Source: Nansenia antarctica
Taxonomy: Eukaryota > Chordata > Actinopteri > Argentiniformes > Microstomatidae
DNA length: 64,000 nt
Assembly (NCBI GenBank): GCA_963989245.1
Contig: CAXDII010000002.1
Span: 1 to 64,000, forward strand
Direction of reading: 5' to 3'
The notes below the pieces were generated by a model, which worked only from the letters and a program-made list of their open reading frames with translations, ran no database searches and had not been told where the DNA came from. Below, piece after piece: positions 1 through 12,639 of the stretch. Both the position numbers and the translations under genes were made by a program. Position 1 is the stretch's first letter. The number at the start of each line of letters is the position of its first letter.

Positions 1-738
1 AGAACTACTTTACATTGTTAACAGGCTCACAAAACAAGCAGTGTTAGTTGACCTGTAACTTGTAAGATGCTGCTTGGCAAAAGTGACAACCTGTGCATTG
101 GACTCTAAACAAGTATCATGTAAGAACACTGTCCGATGGCAAGACATCAGGTAAGATAAAGCCTGCTCTGCAGAGCATTGATTTGTGTAAATCTGCCTTT
201 TCTTACGTGTGTGTGTGTGTGTGTAGGCCAAGTTGCTGGGAGGACTGACCAGGATAAGCTCTTTGTCCAGTTGGAGGCGGAACTGGAGAAGACGCAACAG
301 CTGGTCCAACTACAGCAGCAGCTGCTCCAGGTGAACTTATGTGTTTCATTTAACTACTGACTTAAGTACAGGGTTCCCACGCCTTCTGAAACATAAAATT
401 CAAGCACCTTTCAAGACTCAATTTCCTCAAATTCAATGACCCAACACGGCTTAGTTTGAGACGGAACTAGTTGACGAGCTAATTTTTTTTTTTAAAAAGA
501 ATGTTTTTTTTTTCTTTAGAGAGAGAGAGAGAGGGGAATTCAAGCACTTTCAATGACCCATGTCTATTTTCAAAAACCGGATGAAAAAAAAGACCGTGAT
601 TTATTTTTCTCAAATTCATAAACTTTCAAGGACCCATGGGAACCCTGTGAGTACACACACACAGAACACTAACCACTGTCCAATCCCACAAGTCTGAGAA
701 ACTCAACTCCCATCTCCCTTTGTTCTTTCCTTTACCTG

Positions 739-776
<38 letters not shown>

Positions 777-789
777 TCATTCATGCAAG

Positions 790-1017
790 TAAATGGTAAA
801 TGGACTGACTTACATAGCGCCTTATTCCAAAGTGCTTTACAATGGTCTCTCATTCACACATTCACACACCAACGGTGGCAAGCTACCTGCTCATTGGGAG
901 CAATTTGGAGTTCAGTGTCTTGCCCAAGGACACCTCGACATGTGGCCAGCCGGGGCTCGAACCACCGACCTGGCGATCATTAGATGCCGGCTCTACCTCC
1001 TGCGCCACAGCCGCCCC
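790..1017 (-). repeat. tRNA-derived SINE (V-SINE-like), copy P
   Basis: Read on the minus strand it starts with a tRNA-like head (GGCGCAGGAGGTAGAGC as box A, GGTTCGAGCCC as box B). A conserved fish SINE core follows, with TGTCCTTGGGCAAGACAC, and then a tail containing AAAGCACTTTGG. It sits in an intron of the ssx2ip-like gene and is shared with 18085-18312, so it predates the inverted duplication. Confidence 0.85.
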
Positions 1018-1077
1018 AAAGCAAGTGCTTTGAGTCTTTGAGGAAAACACTATACAAATATAATTCATTATTTATTA

Positions 1078-1142
1078 TCTCTCTCTGTCTCTCTCATCTC
1101 TCTCACCCCCTCTCTTTCTCTCTCTCTCTCTCTGTCTCTGTC

Positions 1143-1181
<39 letters not shown>

Positions 1182-1235
1182 CCCTCTCTGTATCTGTCTC
1201 AACCCTCTCTCTCTGTCTATCTCATCTCTCGCTAA
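1078..1235. repeat. CT-rich microsatellite
   Basis: Near-uninterrupted CTCT tract with TGTCTC variants, inside the ssx2ip-like intron. It is shorter in the inverted copy (about 17890-18025). Confidence 0.9.
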
Positions 1236-2052
1236 TAATAATAATGATTATTATTATTTGTGTGTGTGTTAGGACAGCCTAGTCTCTGTTGCGCCGGCCC
1301 TGCCTCGCAGACTCCTACTTCCTGGAGGACTGGGAGAGGGTACAGGCCGGGTGGGCGGAGCTGGACCAGCAGAGGCGGAGCTTCCAGAGGGAGAGGGAGG
1401 CCTTCACAGACGCTGCCATCCGATTGGGCCGTGAGGTGAGGGAGGGAGGGAGGGAGGTGGGGGGAGAAAGAGAGAGAGAGAGAGAGGACAGGAACTGGTC
1501 TATGCCAATCATCTGCGACCAAATTGTGTGTGTGTGTGTGTGTGGTGTGTGTGTGTGTGTGTGTGTCTCTGTCTGCAGCGGTGTGAATTTGAGCGGAAGA
1601 GGGCGTCGCTGGTAAAGCAGCAGTACCTGTGCAACTCTCCTCCGTTTGGCAAGAGCACCAGAGGACACAACAGGGGAGAGAGCACCGCACTCAGCGAGCC
1701 TTGGGGTGCGTCCCAGTAGTCTAGCGAGGGAAATGAACCGAACCGTTTTTTTTTGTCCGTTGAGATTCACTTTAAAGCCCTCTGTCAGTACTCGCACTGC
1801 ACTCCAACCAGGCAACCAACATTTGTATACATGTTGAGAACTTGGTACACTGTTACTTCCACACAGAGTGTTGTTGTTCATTTGTTCATTCAGTTTCTTA
1901 CTTCACTACTATGACACATTTGAACGCATGTCACTCTTGGGGGTCAGTAAACGCAATACTGAACAGGTGATGCTACATCATGTCGCTAGCTGTTTTCCCC
2001 GGAACTTTGCTTGTTACTGTGAAGCAGTGGGAGTGTTTCCTTATGTTATCAA

Positions 2053-2175
<123 letters not shown>

Positions 2176-2841
2176 CTTGGCTCAGATCACATGACTGTGT
2201 CACCCTCGTCTCCTGAGTCCGGGGTCACGACCTTGTCAGGGTCACCACAAGGTCAGGGCAGGGTCGGAGTTCAGACGCCCAGCACCCCAGAGCTCTGCTC
2301 CACCGTCGGGCTACCCTTCAGCTGCAGGTCAGCCCCAGGCACAGCTCTAATACTCTCTCCACAATCTGAGTTGCTTCTTTATCACATCCAGTGTACAGGA
2401 CAGGTACACACGAGTAGAATTCTTAGGCTCAGGTTCTTTGACATTGGCACTGCAGCAGAATACAAATAATAGAATAAAAGTAAAATAAGTAAGGTAATTA
2501 ATGACTAAAAAAAGTAGAATAAGGTAGTAAAGGGATTAAGTAGTTGTACTACAGCGGGACCAGTCGTATTGCAGTAGAACAGTAGTGCCAAATGCTGTGC
2601 AGGTACCATGCTGTGGGACCATAGACACGCTCCCGACTGACTCCACTGATATCAAATGAAATTTGACGACAGACCTGTTTGAACTGAAACTAATATCCTT
2701 GCTTACACCCTCCCCCCCCCCCCTTCTTCTCCTTCTCCTCCTCCCAGGTCCGATGAGAGTGAAGCCCAGTCAGACTTGGAGGGGTCCGATGGGGGGGCCC
2801 TGTATGACCCCTCTGACCCGCTCAGGGACTGGTTCTTTTAG

Positions 2842-4385
2842 GGTGGTGCTGGTGGTGGTGGTGGTGGTATTGGTTTTGTTTTCAAAATGGCTGAACTGCA
2901 TACAGCTTTTTGTTGTTGTTGTGTTGTTTTTCAATGTGATTTAATAAAAGAATACGGTCTTGACTCCCTGTCTCTTACCTTGTTTGTTTTTAACACTGAG
3001 GAATAAGAAGTAAATGACATGACGTTCCACAGCGATCTGTGTCATTGATTTAGTCATTATCGCACAGTACTACTGACACTGACTAGTTCTACCAGTGGAT
3101 GGGGGGGGGGGGCAGCAGCATTAAAGGCCGATTTAAACTTCTGCGTAAAATCGACGCCGTAGCCTTGCGTAGGCCCGCGTGGCCTTGCGTTGCCTACGGA
3201 GAGGGTTGACGTGCAAGGAAGGTGACACCAACAAGTTTATTAGGAAAGCTGGTTCTGTCCTTGGTGTCACCCTGGACACTGGAGGAGGATGAGGAGGACT
3301 TAACCCCCATCCCCTACATGACACTGTGGCAGAGCAGAAAAGCTCAAATCATACTGGACTGTTACTGTATATAATGTTTCAGATGTCTGTCTATTATTAT
3401 TTTATTCTATTATTCAACTGACAGTCGTAGGTCTGAATGACAGAGGGAAAGCTTCGTGAGAGTCTACAGTATGGTGATGAATTCTTGTTATGTGTCTAAG
3501 TATTTAAAGTGCTGTGTAAATTAAACCGTTAAAAAAGCAACAAAATGAACGTTTGTGGTAAACATGGAAAATAACACATCATGCGTAAAAACCATACCCC
3601 CATTTAGCCTGTGATATAGTAATATTATTCATGGGAGGAGGCTGTGAAGATAATATGATGACTCATGTAGTAAGATTATCACTTATTTTCAGGGAATAAT
3701 ATACATAGGCCTAGTAGCTTATGATAATCAGTTCATGAGAACATATAATTGCCACGTTATTTTGAGCGCTACATACACAAATTGAACGGCAATGCGTTGT
3801 GGAATGTAGTGTATTTGAGTATCGCTATAAATGAATTATTATTATTATCATGTTTATTTAGGACATTAATATAAGGTGTGCGTTACCATGGATAATATCT
3901 CTCTCACGTCATGTATTATGACGATGCGTTCCAGTACCTTTGCATACGCGCCAACAAACTTACAGTCAGCATTATTACGTTGTTGTTTACTACGGATTAT
4001 CTACAATTGCAGCTCTTATCGACAATCTTCAAGCTCTGCTAACGTCTACCACACACAGGAATATCGTCAATGGAACTCTATTTATCGGTAATATATTTGA
4101 ATTGCCATGTAGCCTACAGTTATTAATGGAAAAATATAAATGATCAAATTGACAGGTAATTGGTCTATATAAGCTGTAGGTCATTCAACATTTATGTGCT
4201 TGTAAACTTAGAACAATCTTTCCCTAAATGTGTCAGGAACCAAGAGAACAACGTTTTCGTCGTGAGGGCATCGGCCAAACGCCCCCGCAGTCGCCAGCCC
4301 AGCAGAACAAGGAGATCTGCTGCTGCCGCTAGAAGATCTCGCAGACGTCCACACAAGAATGGATCTTAAGTGACTCTCTTCTCAA

Positions 4386-4387
<2 letters not shown>
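2842..4387. other. 3' region of ssx2ip-like copy P and intergenic DNA
   Basis: Holds the AATAAA at 2943-2948, a poly-G tract near 3100-3112, and a GC-rich repeat at 3130-3225 with the motif ACTTCTGCGT shared with 21218 and 35996. At 4219-4369 there is a short Arg-rich open frame, best read as a frameshifted remnant of the exon-like sequence at 13723-13950. About 560 bp between the two halves of that sequence are missing here. No convincing gene. Confidence 0.6.

Positions 4388-4432
<45 letters not shown>
4388..4432. repeat. (CA)n microsatellite at the P/Q junction
   Basis: Pure CA tract. Its homologues are the TG tracts at 13612-13662 and 47846-47911, which mark the edges of arms P' and Q'. 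Confidence 0.95.
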
Positions 4433-4434
<2 letters not shown>

Positions 4435-4599
4435 ACGATGCACGCAAGGACAAAAAGGAAGGTTCCATAGAAAATCCACCCTACGACTGACCGCATGTCT
4501 CACATGTTTTATCTGTTTTATTAATGAGGTATGTTTCACAGAAATGACATTGTATCAGTTGCAGGCGTAATGCATAGGAAATTCCACGAGTGCACATGG

Positions 4600-4870
4600 A
4601 TTGGTAAATGGTGAACAACCACACACTGAACATGTGCCTGCCAACAGCTTTATTCTACCAATCCACATTTCGGCCAACGAGAGGCCTTCTCAGGTCTGGT
4701 TGATGACATCACTCCACCAGGGGAGGCTGGTGGAGGCAGGAACCCAAGGCTGGGCTACTCGTTGTCATGCATGGAATGGAATGAGGAATGAAACTCCGGA
4801 ATTTCTGCTCCGGAATCAACCTCCACCGCTCCACACTCCACTCCACTGAGTTCCAGAATGGAACACTGAG
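4600..4870. repeat. Dispersed repeat fragment, foldback-MITE-like
   Basis: Contains a GGGGAGGCTGGTGG terminus and an internal CATGGAATGGAATGAGGAATG also seen at about 10030. It looks like a copy of the same foldback family found in the TRIM A intron. Also present in the inverted arm at about 47430-47640. Confidence 0.5.
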
Positions 4871-4964
4871 CATACTGGTCACTTTCCCCTGGTTGAGCTA
4901 CCAGGAACCTCAACATGACAGCAAGAAGAATACTCTTTGGGACTAATTGCTGCCAAACTGACAG

Positions 4965-5365
4965 GGGGATGGATGATCGTAGGGCAATGGATGATGTTAG
5001 GGGTATGGATGATCGTAGGGGGATGGATGATGTTAGGGGTATGGATGATGTTAGGGGGATGGATGATCGTAGGGTGATGGATGATCTTAGGGGGATGAAT
5101 GATCATAGGGGGATGGATGATCTTAGGGGGATGGATGATGGATGATCGTAGGGCAGGATGGATGATGGTGGAGTGATGGATGATGGTGGGGGTTGGATGA
5201 TCGTAGGGTGATGGATGTGGGGTGATGGATGATCTTTGGGGAGGATGGATGATCTTAGGGTGATGGATGATCTTAGGGGGATGGATGATGGTGGGGGGAT
5301 GGATGACCTTAGGGTGATGGATGATCAGAGGGGGATGGATGACCTTAGGATGATGGTGGGGGGAT
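4965..5365. repeat. 18-bp minisatellite, ATGGATGATCTTAGGGGG type
   Basis: Tandem copies of roughly ATGGATGAT(C/G)(G/T)TAGGGGG with many variants. The inverted homologue is 46919-47310. Open frames across it are periodicity artefacts, since 18 is a multiple of three. Confidence 0.9.
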
Positions 5366-5762
5366 GGCTTGTCAAACCAGGGCTGTCTTCTGATTCTCCA
5401 CTCTTCTCCTGAAGCATCCTCCTCATGTGTTTATAAAGGAATGGAGCGATGTAAGGAATATGGTGGACCGTCTCTCCAGCCATGCTTGCACCTATCCAGT
5501 ACTTTTACTTTTAGATGCAAGAGAGGAAGTGCACAAGTGAAGGGTAGAGAATTGGGACACACCCTGTTTTTTGGGGGGGGATCATCACAAAAAATAAGGA
5601 TGATGATGAACATCCTTGCGATCGTCTCCCTGTCAAAGTTGTCAGCAGTTGGCTGTTGATCATCTACCGAGGGAGAGAAATCAGAAGGATGTTCATAACA
5701 GTCCGATTAGCTTCGGTTCCACGTGAATCGTTAAACTGAGTCAACTAATCGTTCTTTCTGAG

Positions 5763-6640
5763 ATGTTGGGTGTCAGGCTATGTTGGGTGTCACACTATGT
5801 TGGGTGTCACACTATGTTGGGTGTCACACTATGTTGGGTGTCACACTATGTTGGGTGTCAGGCTATGTTGGGTGTCAGGCTATGTTGGGTGTCACGCTAT
5901 GTTGGGTGTCAGGCTATGTTGGGTGTCACACTATGTTGGGTGTCACACTATGTTGGGTGTCAGGCTATGTTGGGTGTCAGGCTACATTGGGTGTCACACT
6001 ATGTTGGGTGTCACACTATGTTAGGTGTCAGGCTATGTTGGGTGTCACACTATGTTGGGTGTCAGGCTATGTTGGGTGTCAGGCTATGTTGGGTGTCAGG
6101 CTACGTTGGGTGTCACACTATGTTGGGTGTCACACTATGTTAGGTGTCAGGCTACGTTGGGTGTCACACTATGTTGGGTGTCAGGCTACGTTGGGTGTCA
6201 CACTATGTTAGGTGTCAGGCTATGTTGGGTGTCACACTATGTTGGGTGTCAGGCTATGTTGGGTGTCAGGCTATGTTGGGTGTCAGGCTACGTTGGGTGT
6301 CACACTATGTTAGGTGTCAGGCTACGTTGGGTGTCACATTATGTTGGGTGTCAGGCTACGTTGGGTGTCACACTATGTTGGGTGTCAGGCTACGTTGGGT
6401 GTCACACTATGTTGGGTGTCACACTATGTTAGGTGTCAGGCTATGTTGGGTGTCACACTATGTTAGGTGTCAGGCTACGTTGGGTGTCACACTATGTTGG
6501 GTGTCAGGCTATGTTGGGTGTCACATTATGTTGGGTGTCACATTATGTTGGGTGTCAGGCTATGTTGGGTGTCACATTATGTTGGGTGTCAGGCTATGTT
6601 GGGTGTCACATTATGTTGGGTGTCACACTATGTTGGGTGT
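5763..6640. repeat. 17-bp minisatellite (TATGTTGGGTGTCAGGC)
   Basis: About 51 tandem 17-bp units in two main variants ending CAGGC or CACAC. The inverted homologue at 45821-46515 has about 41 units. A short 16-bp relative (GCTATACTGGACCGGG) follows at 6645-6715. Overlapping open frames repeat a 17-residue block because 3 x 17 = 51 bp; they are not genes. Confidence 0.97.
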
Positions 6641-7187
6641 ACTGGACCAGGACTAGACCAAGCTATACTGGACCGGGCTATACTAGACCAGGCTATACTG
6701 GATCGGGCTATACCTTGGCCACTGATGAAGACGCTCTATCTAACTCACCACACCTGAGCAGCCATTCCTCTCGCTACAGCAACATCATATTGTTCCTAGT
6801 CTAGGTCATAGAAAGAGAAAGCACCTATAATGAGTGTTGTTCTAAAAAGAGCTGTCTTAATGAAATTGAGGATGTTTCACTATGATCGGGTGTGTAAGTT
6901 TCACTCTGTCGGAGGGAACTTCTGAGACGCTGGTCTGGAAAACTACCAGTGGGGTTGATAAACACTGGACTCTTTCCGCCATCTAGTGGCGGGAACACCA
7001 ACGTACACCTGATTTATAGAGTGGAGATTAGTGTTTAGGCCTGCAGGTAGCCCCTGTGCAGCGATGAAGTGAGCAGCAGGCCTCAAGCTAGCCCTGTGGA
7101 AACCATTATCAACAGCTCCCCCTAGTGGCCGGCCAGGCTTGCCTGAACCGCTAGCCTGAGTCCTACATACAGTATACATACAGTACA

Positions 7188-8260
7188 TCAAGGACGTGCC
7201 GTCCATATAAGCAATGTATGCAGTGCTTACCCAATGAAAATATTAAAATAAAAGTGCATGTAACCGTTTGTTTGTTTTCATTAAAAGAGTCGTATTTTAG
7301 GTCCCAGGGCAGCAGGAGTCATTCATTTTGACGTTGCATTTTTAGCGCCACCTGCAGGAGTAAGCACATCCTACTCTGCATTGCGTTGCATATAAGCACT
7401 TCTCTCTCTGCTTTCCCTCGCGTACATTCGAATGTGTGAAAATGTCTTTTAAAAAAAATTCCGATGCCTCAGCCCGCTGTTTAATGTGACCAGGGTAAGC
7501 ATGCTTACAGCCAATCAGTAGTTCTTTATTTCCGATAAGAGCTACTGATTGGCTCTTATCACTTTCAAGTTCACTTAACATTTCACCTCTCGCCCGGCAG
7601 AATAGCTTATGCCAGCTAGCTCAAACGATCTAAATAATAATAATCAATAAGGATAACTTGCTTGATTTTGTGAATATGGACATTACTGTCAGCGACCTAA
7701 AGGGATTTCGTAGACTGGACTGGACTGGAAAAACACAACTACTGGCTAAATGCCGCCTGAAGCCACCGCTCACCGATCTTCACACCCAGAAAGGGAGAGT
7801 TGCTAGGGGGTTCCAGCAAGTCTGGTATGAGCGATTTATATGATGTATATGATTCGCGAGGCTGGTGATGTGTGATGTCAAGTGCCTGTGTGACAAAGTG
7901 TGAAAAGAAAGTGTGTTGTGAGTTTACTATGGAGGATGGAAACGGTGTGTGTCTGTGTTGTGCATGTGTGCGTTTGCGATGTTGAAACTGGACTTGTAGA
8001 TTTCAGCAGGCTGGCTACTTGAAAAGATCTTGGTTCAAAAAAGATTGAACAATGAGCACCCCTGATATAGTCGAAACTGGCAAATGTTTTTTTTGTTTTT
8101 GGTAATCTGATCACAAAGTGACACTACAGTTTATTAGCGGGTTCTAGGGCATCAAAATTGCATTTCCTTGAAACTGCGTTCACTGATAGCGTGTATGTGT
8201 AATTATGTGTATTTCTATATCTTATGCTTACCCAATCTAAAAGCTCACGGCACGTGCCTG
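7188..8260. mobile_element. Inserted element present in arm Q, absent from arm Q'
   Basis: Arm Q' (near 45280) keeps the empty site: it reads straight from the GTAC at 7184-7187 into the one at 8261-8264. The insert is 1073 bp and flanked by GTAC on both sides. It starts CAAGGACGTGCCGT and ends with the inverse of CAGGCACGTGCCGT, so it has imperfect terminal inverted repeats, and both ends share a subterminal TGCTTACCCAAT. No transposase frame is seen. It is probably a non-autonomous DNA transposon; the 4-bp duplication leaves the superfamily open. Confidence 0.7.
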
Positions 8261-8550
8261 GTACCACTAGGGTACTACCTAGTAGTGTACCACCATGCAG
8301 TTACTTTATACAGACGACCAACTAATATGCTGCAACACCGCTTCCTCCACTTCCTGATTCATGTCTCCTGGGTTATCACAAAGATGTTTCTCTACCGGGA
8401 TTATGTCAATAACATAGTTAGTAACATAACATAACCTAGTCTCTTACCTCCCTCTCATTCATATCACCTCAATAAGCAGAGATGCACAGAGGAGCAATCA
8501 TGTGGATATACAAAGACAAAAGAAACATTCCTCAATTTGAAGATTTGTGA

Positions 8551-8556
8551 TTTATT
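8551..8556 (-). promoter_or_regulatory. Predicted poly(A) signal of TRIM A
   Basis: AATAAA on the minus strand, 599 nt past the stop codon. The inverted copy has AATAAA at the same 599-nt distance (44993-44998). Confidence 0.55.
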
Positions 8557-9154
8557 CCATGTTAATGATTTTATGTTGTACAACACAGGTTAATTCTCTA
8601 TAATAGATATCCAGTGTTCTTTAGCTCCAGAATAGTCAGAGAGACGTCTTGGATCTACATAGTTGTGTCCCTCTGAGCTGACACCTTGTTGATCCAATCA
8701 CATGGAGCAAACACCCAGACTGGTTCATACCAGTACAGAAACACATTCATAACCTGTGATCAGTACAGAAACACATTCATAACCTGTGATCAGTACAGAA
8801 GGAACATTTACATGTGGACTGACAGGGAGACATTGACCATGGGAACACTATCATAGCATGGAGATTTGATACGGGAAGCAATAATCAATATACATTTTCT
8901 AGAGCATAAACTATAAACAACATTTAAGTATCAGAAAAGGCTTCTGGCATGACAGATGTCCAACAGAATAGTTGGAATCGACACTAATATATGAACCAAG
9001 GCCCCAGTCTAAACATACATTATTTCTGGAACAGAGCATGTTATATTGAATATGTGATGATGATATAATGGTACAACTCTGAAGACTAAATCACAGAGAA
9101 AGATGTTTCTACAGAATAATAGGTTATGATAAAGCACCACTCTAATGGAGACCT

Positions 9155-10377
9155 CTACTCCAGCTGACACAGCTCAACACTGTCTCCAGTAATCCCAAAA
9201 TTAGGCCCAATCCCAGGATAGAGGGGCTCAGTGAATGTGGTCTGGACTCTGTGGAGGAGGGTCATTGTGTCAGAGGAGACGCTGTAGAAGGACAGAGTAC
9301 CTGCCCTGTGATCCAGGTACACTCCTACTCTGGAAGACTGAGGGCCTGATACTTCAGTCTCAACACTATTGTGATAGAAACTATAACCACTACTATAACA
9401 CTCTAACCTCCAGGACTTGTTATTGCATCCAAATCTACTGTCACCACCTGACCTGCTGATGTCTTTATATGAGACTGCTGCAGCACCATGATTACCACTC
9501 CTCTCAACCTCCCAGTAAGAGCGTCCAGACAGTCCCTCTCTACACAGCACCTGCCACTGGTGAGTGAATCTCTCTGTATGACCAGAATATGACTGGGCAT
9601 GATCCATACATTTGACCTTTCTGTTCCCCTCAGACAGAGACAGTAGTTTGTGTGCTGTGTTTGGGTCCAGTGTGAGCTGACAGGAATCTGGGGGAAGAGC
9701 AGAGCAGAAACCAAATCAGAAAAGTAATGGGGGTAAGATATCTAACCTGTCTTTGATGAGTCTCTCCCTCTCCTAGAGCTCTCTTATTCTATCTCATGGT
9801 TTGTAGAGAGTGTCAGAGGAGATTTCTGGAGAAAGAGACTCACATCGTAAGAACTGGGCTCTGGTCTTGGGCTCTGGTGGCAGTAATACATCCACTGCAT
9901 CAACTACAGACACACAAACAAATTCAGAGAGAGAAAGACAACATTCACATCATATCATATTACACATACAGTACATGTATTGCAGGGGAGGCTGGAGGAG
10001 GTAGAAATCGGAGGACTGGCTCATTATAATGCATGGAATGGAATGAGGAATGGTATCAAATGCTTAACATTACTCATTACATTCCATGCATTACAATAAG
10101 CCCATCCTCCAATTTCTACCTCCACCAGCCTCCACTGCTGTACTGTATACAAAGAGATGATTAGGACTGTGTTCTGAAGTTGCCTATATAAAGGGACTAG
10201 ACAGAGTTTTAGCCCACCTATTGTTGAGATCTTAGGCCACTCCCCCTTAAGGATGTCCTCTAGTTTCTCTCTCAGCTTAGACACAGCCTCAGTCACATCT
10301 CCAAAGTACTGAAGAGGATGGATGGTGATGCTGGGTAAGTCTGAAGATACACTGGGACCTGAGAGAGAGACATAACT

Positions 10378-10446
<69 letters not shown>

Positions 10447-10475
10447 AGAGAGAGAGAGAAGGAGAGGGAGAGAGA

Positions 10476-10547
<72 letters not shown>

Positions 10548-10854
10548 AGAATAAATGAATAATTGAACAGTAAGGTCGTTTCAGTATTCCAGATGGAAGG
10601 TCAGTGTAGTTACCAGGAGGAAATGGATGTGGTCCTCTGTGTGTGAAAGCTGCCCCAGCTCAGTGTCTCTCCTCCTCAGCTCAGCGATCTCCTGCTCCAG
10701 TCGCTCCAGGAGTCCTTCAGCCTGACTCACTGCTGCCTCCTGCTGGGCTCTGATCAGCTGCTTCACCTCAGAGAGCCTTCTCTCAATGGAGCGGATCAGC
10801 TCAGTAAAGATCCTCTCACTGTCCTCCACTGCTGCCTGTGCAGAGCGCTGTTAG

Positions 10855-10904
<50 letters not shown>

Positions 10905-10945
10905 ACACAGACCACACACACCACACACACCACACACACCATACA

Positions 10946-10991
<46 letters not shown>

Positions 10992-11010
10992 ACACACACC
11001 ACACACACCA

Positions 11011-11071
<61 letters not shown>

Positions 11072-12469
11072 GGGATTGCATAAATACAAGTTAAATTCAA
11101 AATAAATTTTAAAAAAGTGGAGAATGGCTGACTGGAGGAGAGCAGTAATGGTGCGTCTCCTCTGGTCAATACTCACTGTGAGAGACTCCACAGCCTGTTG
11201 GATCTCCTTCAGTTCCTTCTCTCTCTCCTGGACTCTCTGCTGGACCTTCTGCTGACTCATCCCCAGCTGCCTCTGTGGACAAATAGTGATATAAATGCCA
11301 GATTATATTATATATACAGTATATATACAATATATATACTGACATTCGGCATTGGTGCACATCACCAATAATATGCCTAAGAATTGCAGATTAAAAAACC
11401 TAACAATATTTTTACTTTTGTGATTAATACTCATTTAAATATATCATGGAATTTGTAACTCATATGGAATACATGTACTGTACATTAAGGCAATGTTTTA
11501 CTTCATTTTTTGTTCTTCTTCAGAACATAGAGATTACAGTAAAATGATCTGATCATAAAATCCTGGTCAAATGATTATTTCAATCATTAACTCACTTTAG
11601 TGTCATGGACATTCAGCTCCACGCCAGCCCAATAAAGGATGAATTTGTTTTAAAAACATGTAAATAGTGGTGGATTTTCTATCTTAGAGTGTGTGTTCAC
11701 AACTGTATATGAATATAACTTTTCTACAGCCATTAGGAGCTTCTAAAATCACAATCCCTCCTCTCTTTCATTTCTTACATGAAGTTTCTCTCCTTTCTGT
11801 CAATCATTAATTCATAGAAAGCTGCAGGTGGGAAGACACAGTCAGTTCTTCTACCTTTATCAAACGAGTAGCTCTGGTTCTTACCTGTTTCTCAGTCCTT
11901 TCTGCTGCAGCTGAGACTGTATCATGGCCTTTGTGTTCATCCATGACACACAGCAAGCAGATACACTGCTGATCAGTGCGACAGAACACCTCCAGCAGTT
12001 TGTCATGATGGGAGCAGATCTTCTCCTGCAGCTGTGTGGAGGCTTCGACCAGCTTGTGCTTCTTAAAGGCAGGAGATTCATAGTGAGGCTGGAGGTGAGT
12101 CTCACAGTATGAGGCAAGACAAACCAGACAGGACTTGAGGGCTTTCTGCTTTCTCCCAGTGCAGAAATCACACGCCACATCTCCAGGTCCAGCATCACAG
12201 TGAGCAGGAGGAGCAGGAGGAGCAGCTTGGAGTCCTGTCTTCTTCAGTTTCTCCACTAATTCAGCCAACATGGTGTTTTTCCTCAGAACAGGCCTTGGAA
12301 TGAAGCTTTCCTTGCACATGGGGCAGCTGTAGACCCCCTTCTGATCATCCCGATCCCAGCAGCCCTTAATACAGCCCATACAGTAGCTGTGTCCACAGGG
12401 AATAGTTACCGGATTCTTCAGTAGATCCAGACAGATCGGACAACTGAAGGAGTCCATGCTCTCTGCCAT
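9155..12469 (-). CDS. Fintrim-type TRIM E3 ligase, copy A (555 aa, six exons)
   Basis: Exons on the minus strand: 12469-11885, 11272-11177, 10847-10614, 10377-10218, 9903-9844, 9687-9155. Lengths 585, 96, 234, 160, 60 and 533 bp sum to 1668 bp and stay in frame to TAG. The start is the ATG at 12469, just before the RING; an upstream in-frame extension is unlikely to be coding. Domains: RING C3HC4 at about residues 10-58 (CPICLDLL, CGHSYCMGC, CPMC), B-box 1 about 98-130, B-box 2 about 150-185 (CSHHDKLLEVFC, CVMDEHKGH), coiled coil about 196-305, PRY-SPRY about 380-555. Family knowledge: TRIM RINGs are ubiquitin ligases, the SPRY recognises targets, and finTRIMs are an expanded fish family with antiviral links. 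The exon-3 donor is CTG|GTAACT, where copy B has CAG|GTAACT. Intron 4 holds a foldback MITE, and introns 2 and 3 hold huge CA and GA tracts. Confidence 0.93.
9984..10140. mobile_element. Foldback MITE in TRIM A intron
   Basis: A near-palindrome of about 157 bp. GGGGAGGCTGGAGGAGGTAG at the left is mirrored by CTACCTCCACCAGCCTCCAC at the right, with CATGGAATGGAATGAG near the centre. In TRIM B (about 43485-43565) only one arm survives, so insertion predates the duplication. The pattern resembles a repeat abundant in salmonid genomes (from memory). Confidence 0.75.
10381..10545. repeat. (GA)n microsatellite
   Basis: Long GA tract directly upstream (in gene sense) of the TRIM A exon at 10218-10377, forming its CT-rich acceptor tract. 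Homologue at 43147-43260. Confidence 0.95.
10856..11070. repeat. (CA)n microsatellite with CACCACA interruptions
   Basis: Fills most of TRIM A intron 2 next to the exon at 10614-10847. Homologue in TRIM B at 42726-42836 is about half as long. Confidence 0.95.
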
Positions 12470-12639
12470 TGTGCTGCACACACTACCAGACAGAACAGCG
12501 TCAGGACAGAGTATCAGTGATAAGTTTCGTTTCTCCGGAAGTGTTTGTGCTTTGTGGGCGTCAACATTTCCTGGTTCTGTGACTTCCTCAAAGATTGTGT
12601 TAATGTGAGATGGAGTTAAATTACCATCGGTAGCCACTA

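Larger units (their letters stand above)
4390..12580 (+). repeat. Segmental duplication arm Q (inverted partner at about 41205-47953)
   Basis: Contains, in order, the CA tract, an 18-bp minisatellite, a 17-bp minisatellite, an inserted element (7188-8260) and TRIM gene A. The same order, minus the insert, runs backwards at 41205-47953. Homology reaches upstream of the TRIM start codons and then fades. Confidence 0.93.

Noticed and set aside
4160..4369. Arg-rich protamine-like short protein
   Set aside because: It is out of frame with the better exon-like reading in P' (13723-13950) and results from a deletion plus one missing C.
5763..6640. Possible CRISPR-like array of regular short repeats
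   Set aside because: There are no unique spacers; it is a continuous satellite in a vertebrate genome.
5763..6804. Long frames repeating a 17-residue block
   Set aside because: 17-bp minisatellite; three units make 51 bp, so all frames stay open. The same holds at 45656-46524.
10838..11260. Cys/Val or Thr/His repeat proteins in CA/TG tracts
   Set aside because: Microsatellite translation within TRIM introns.
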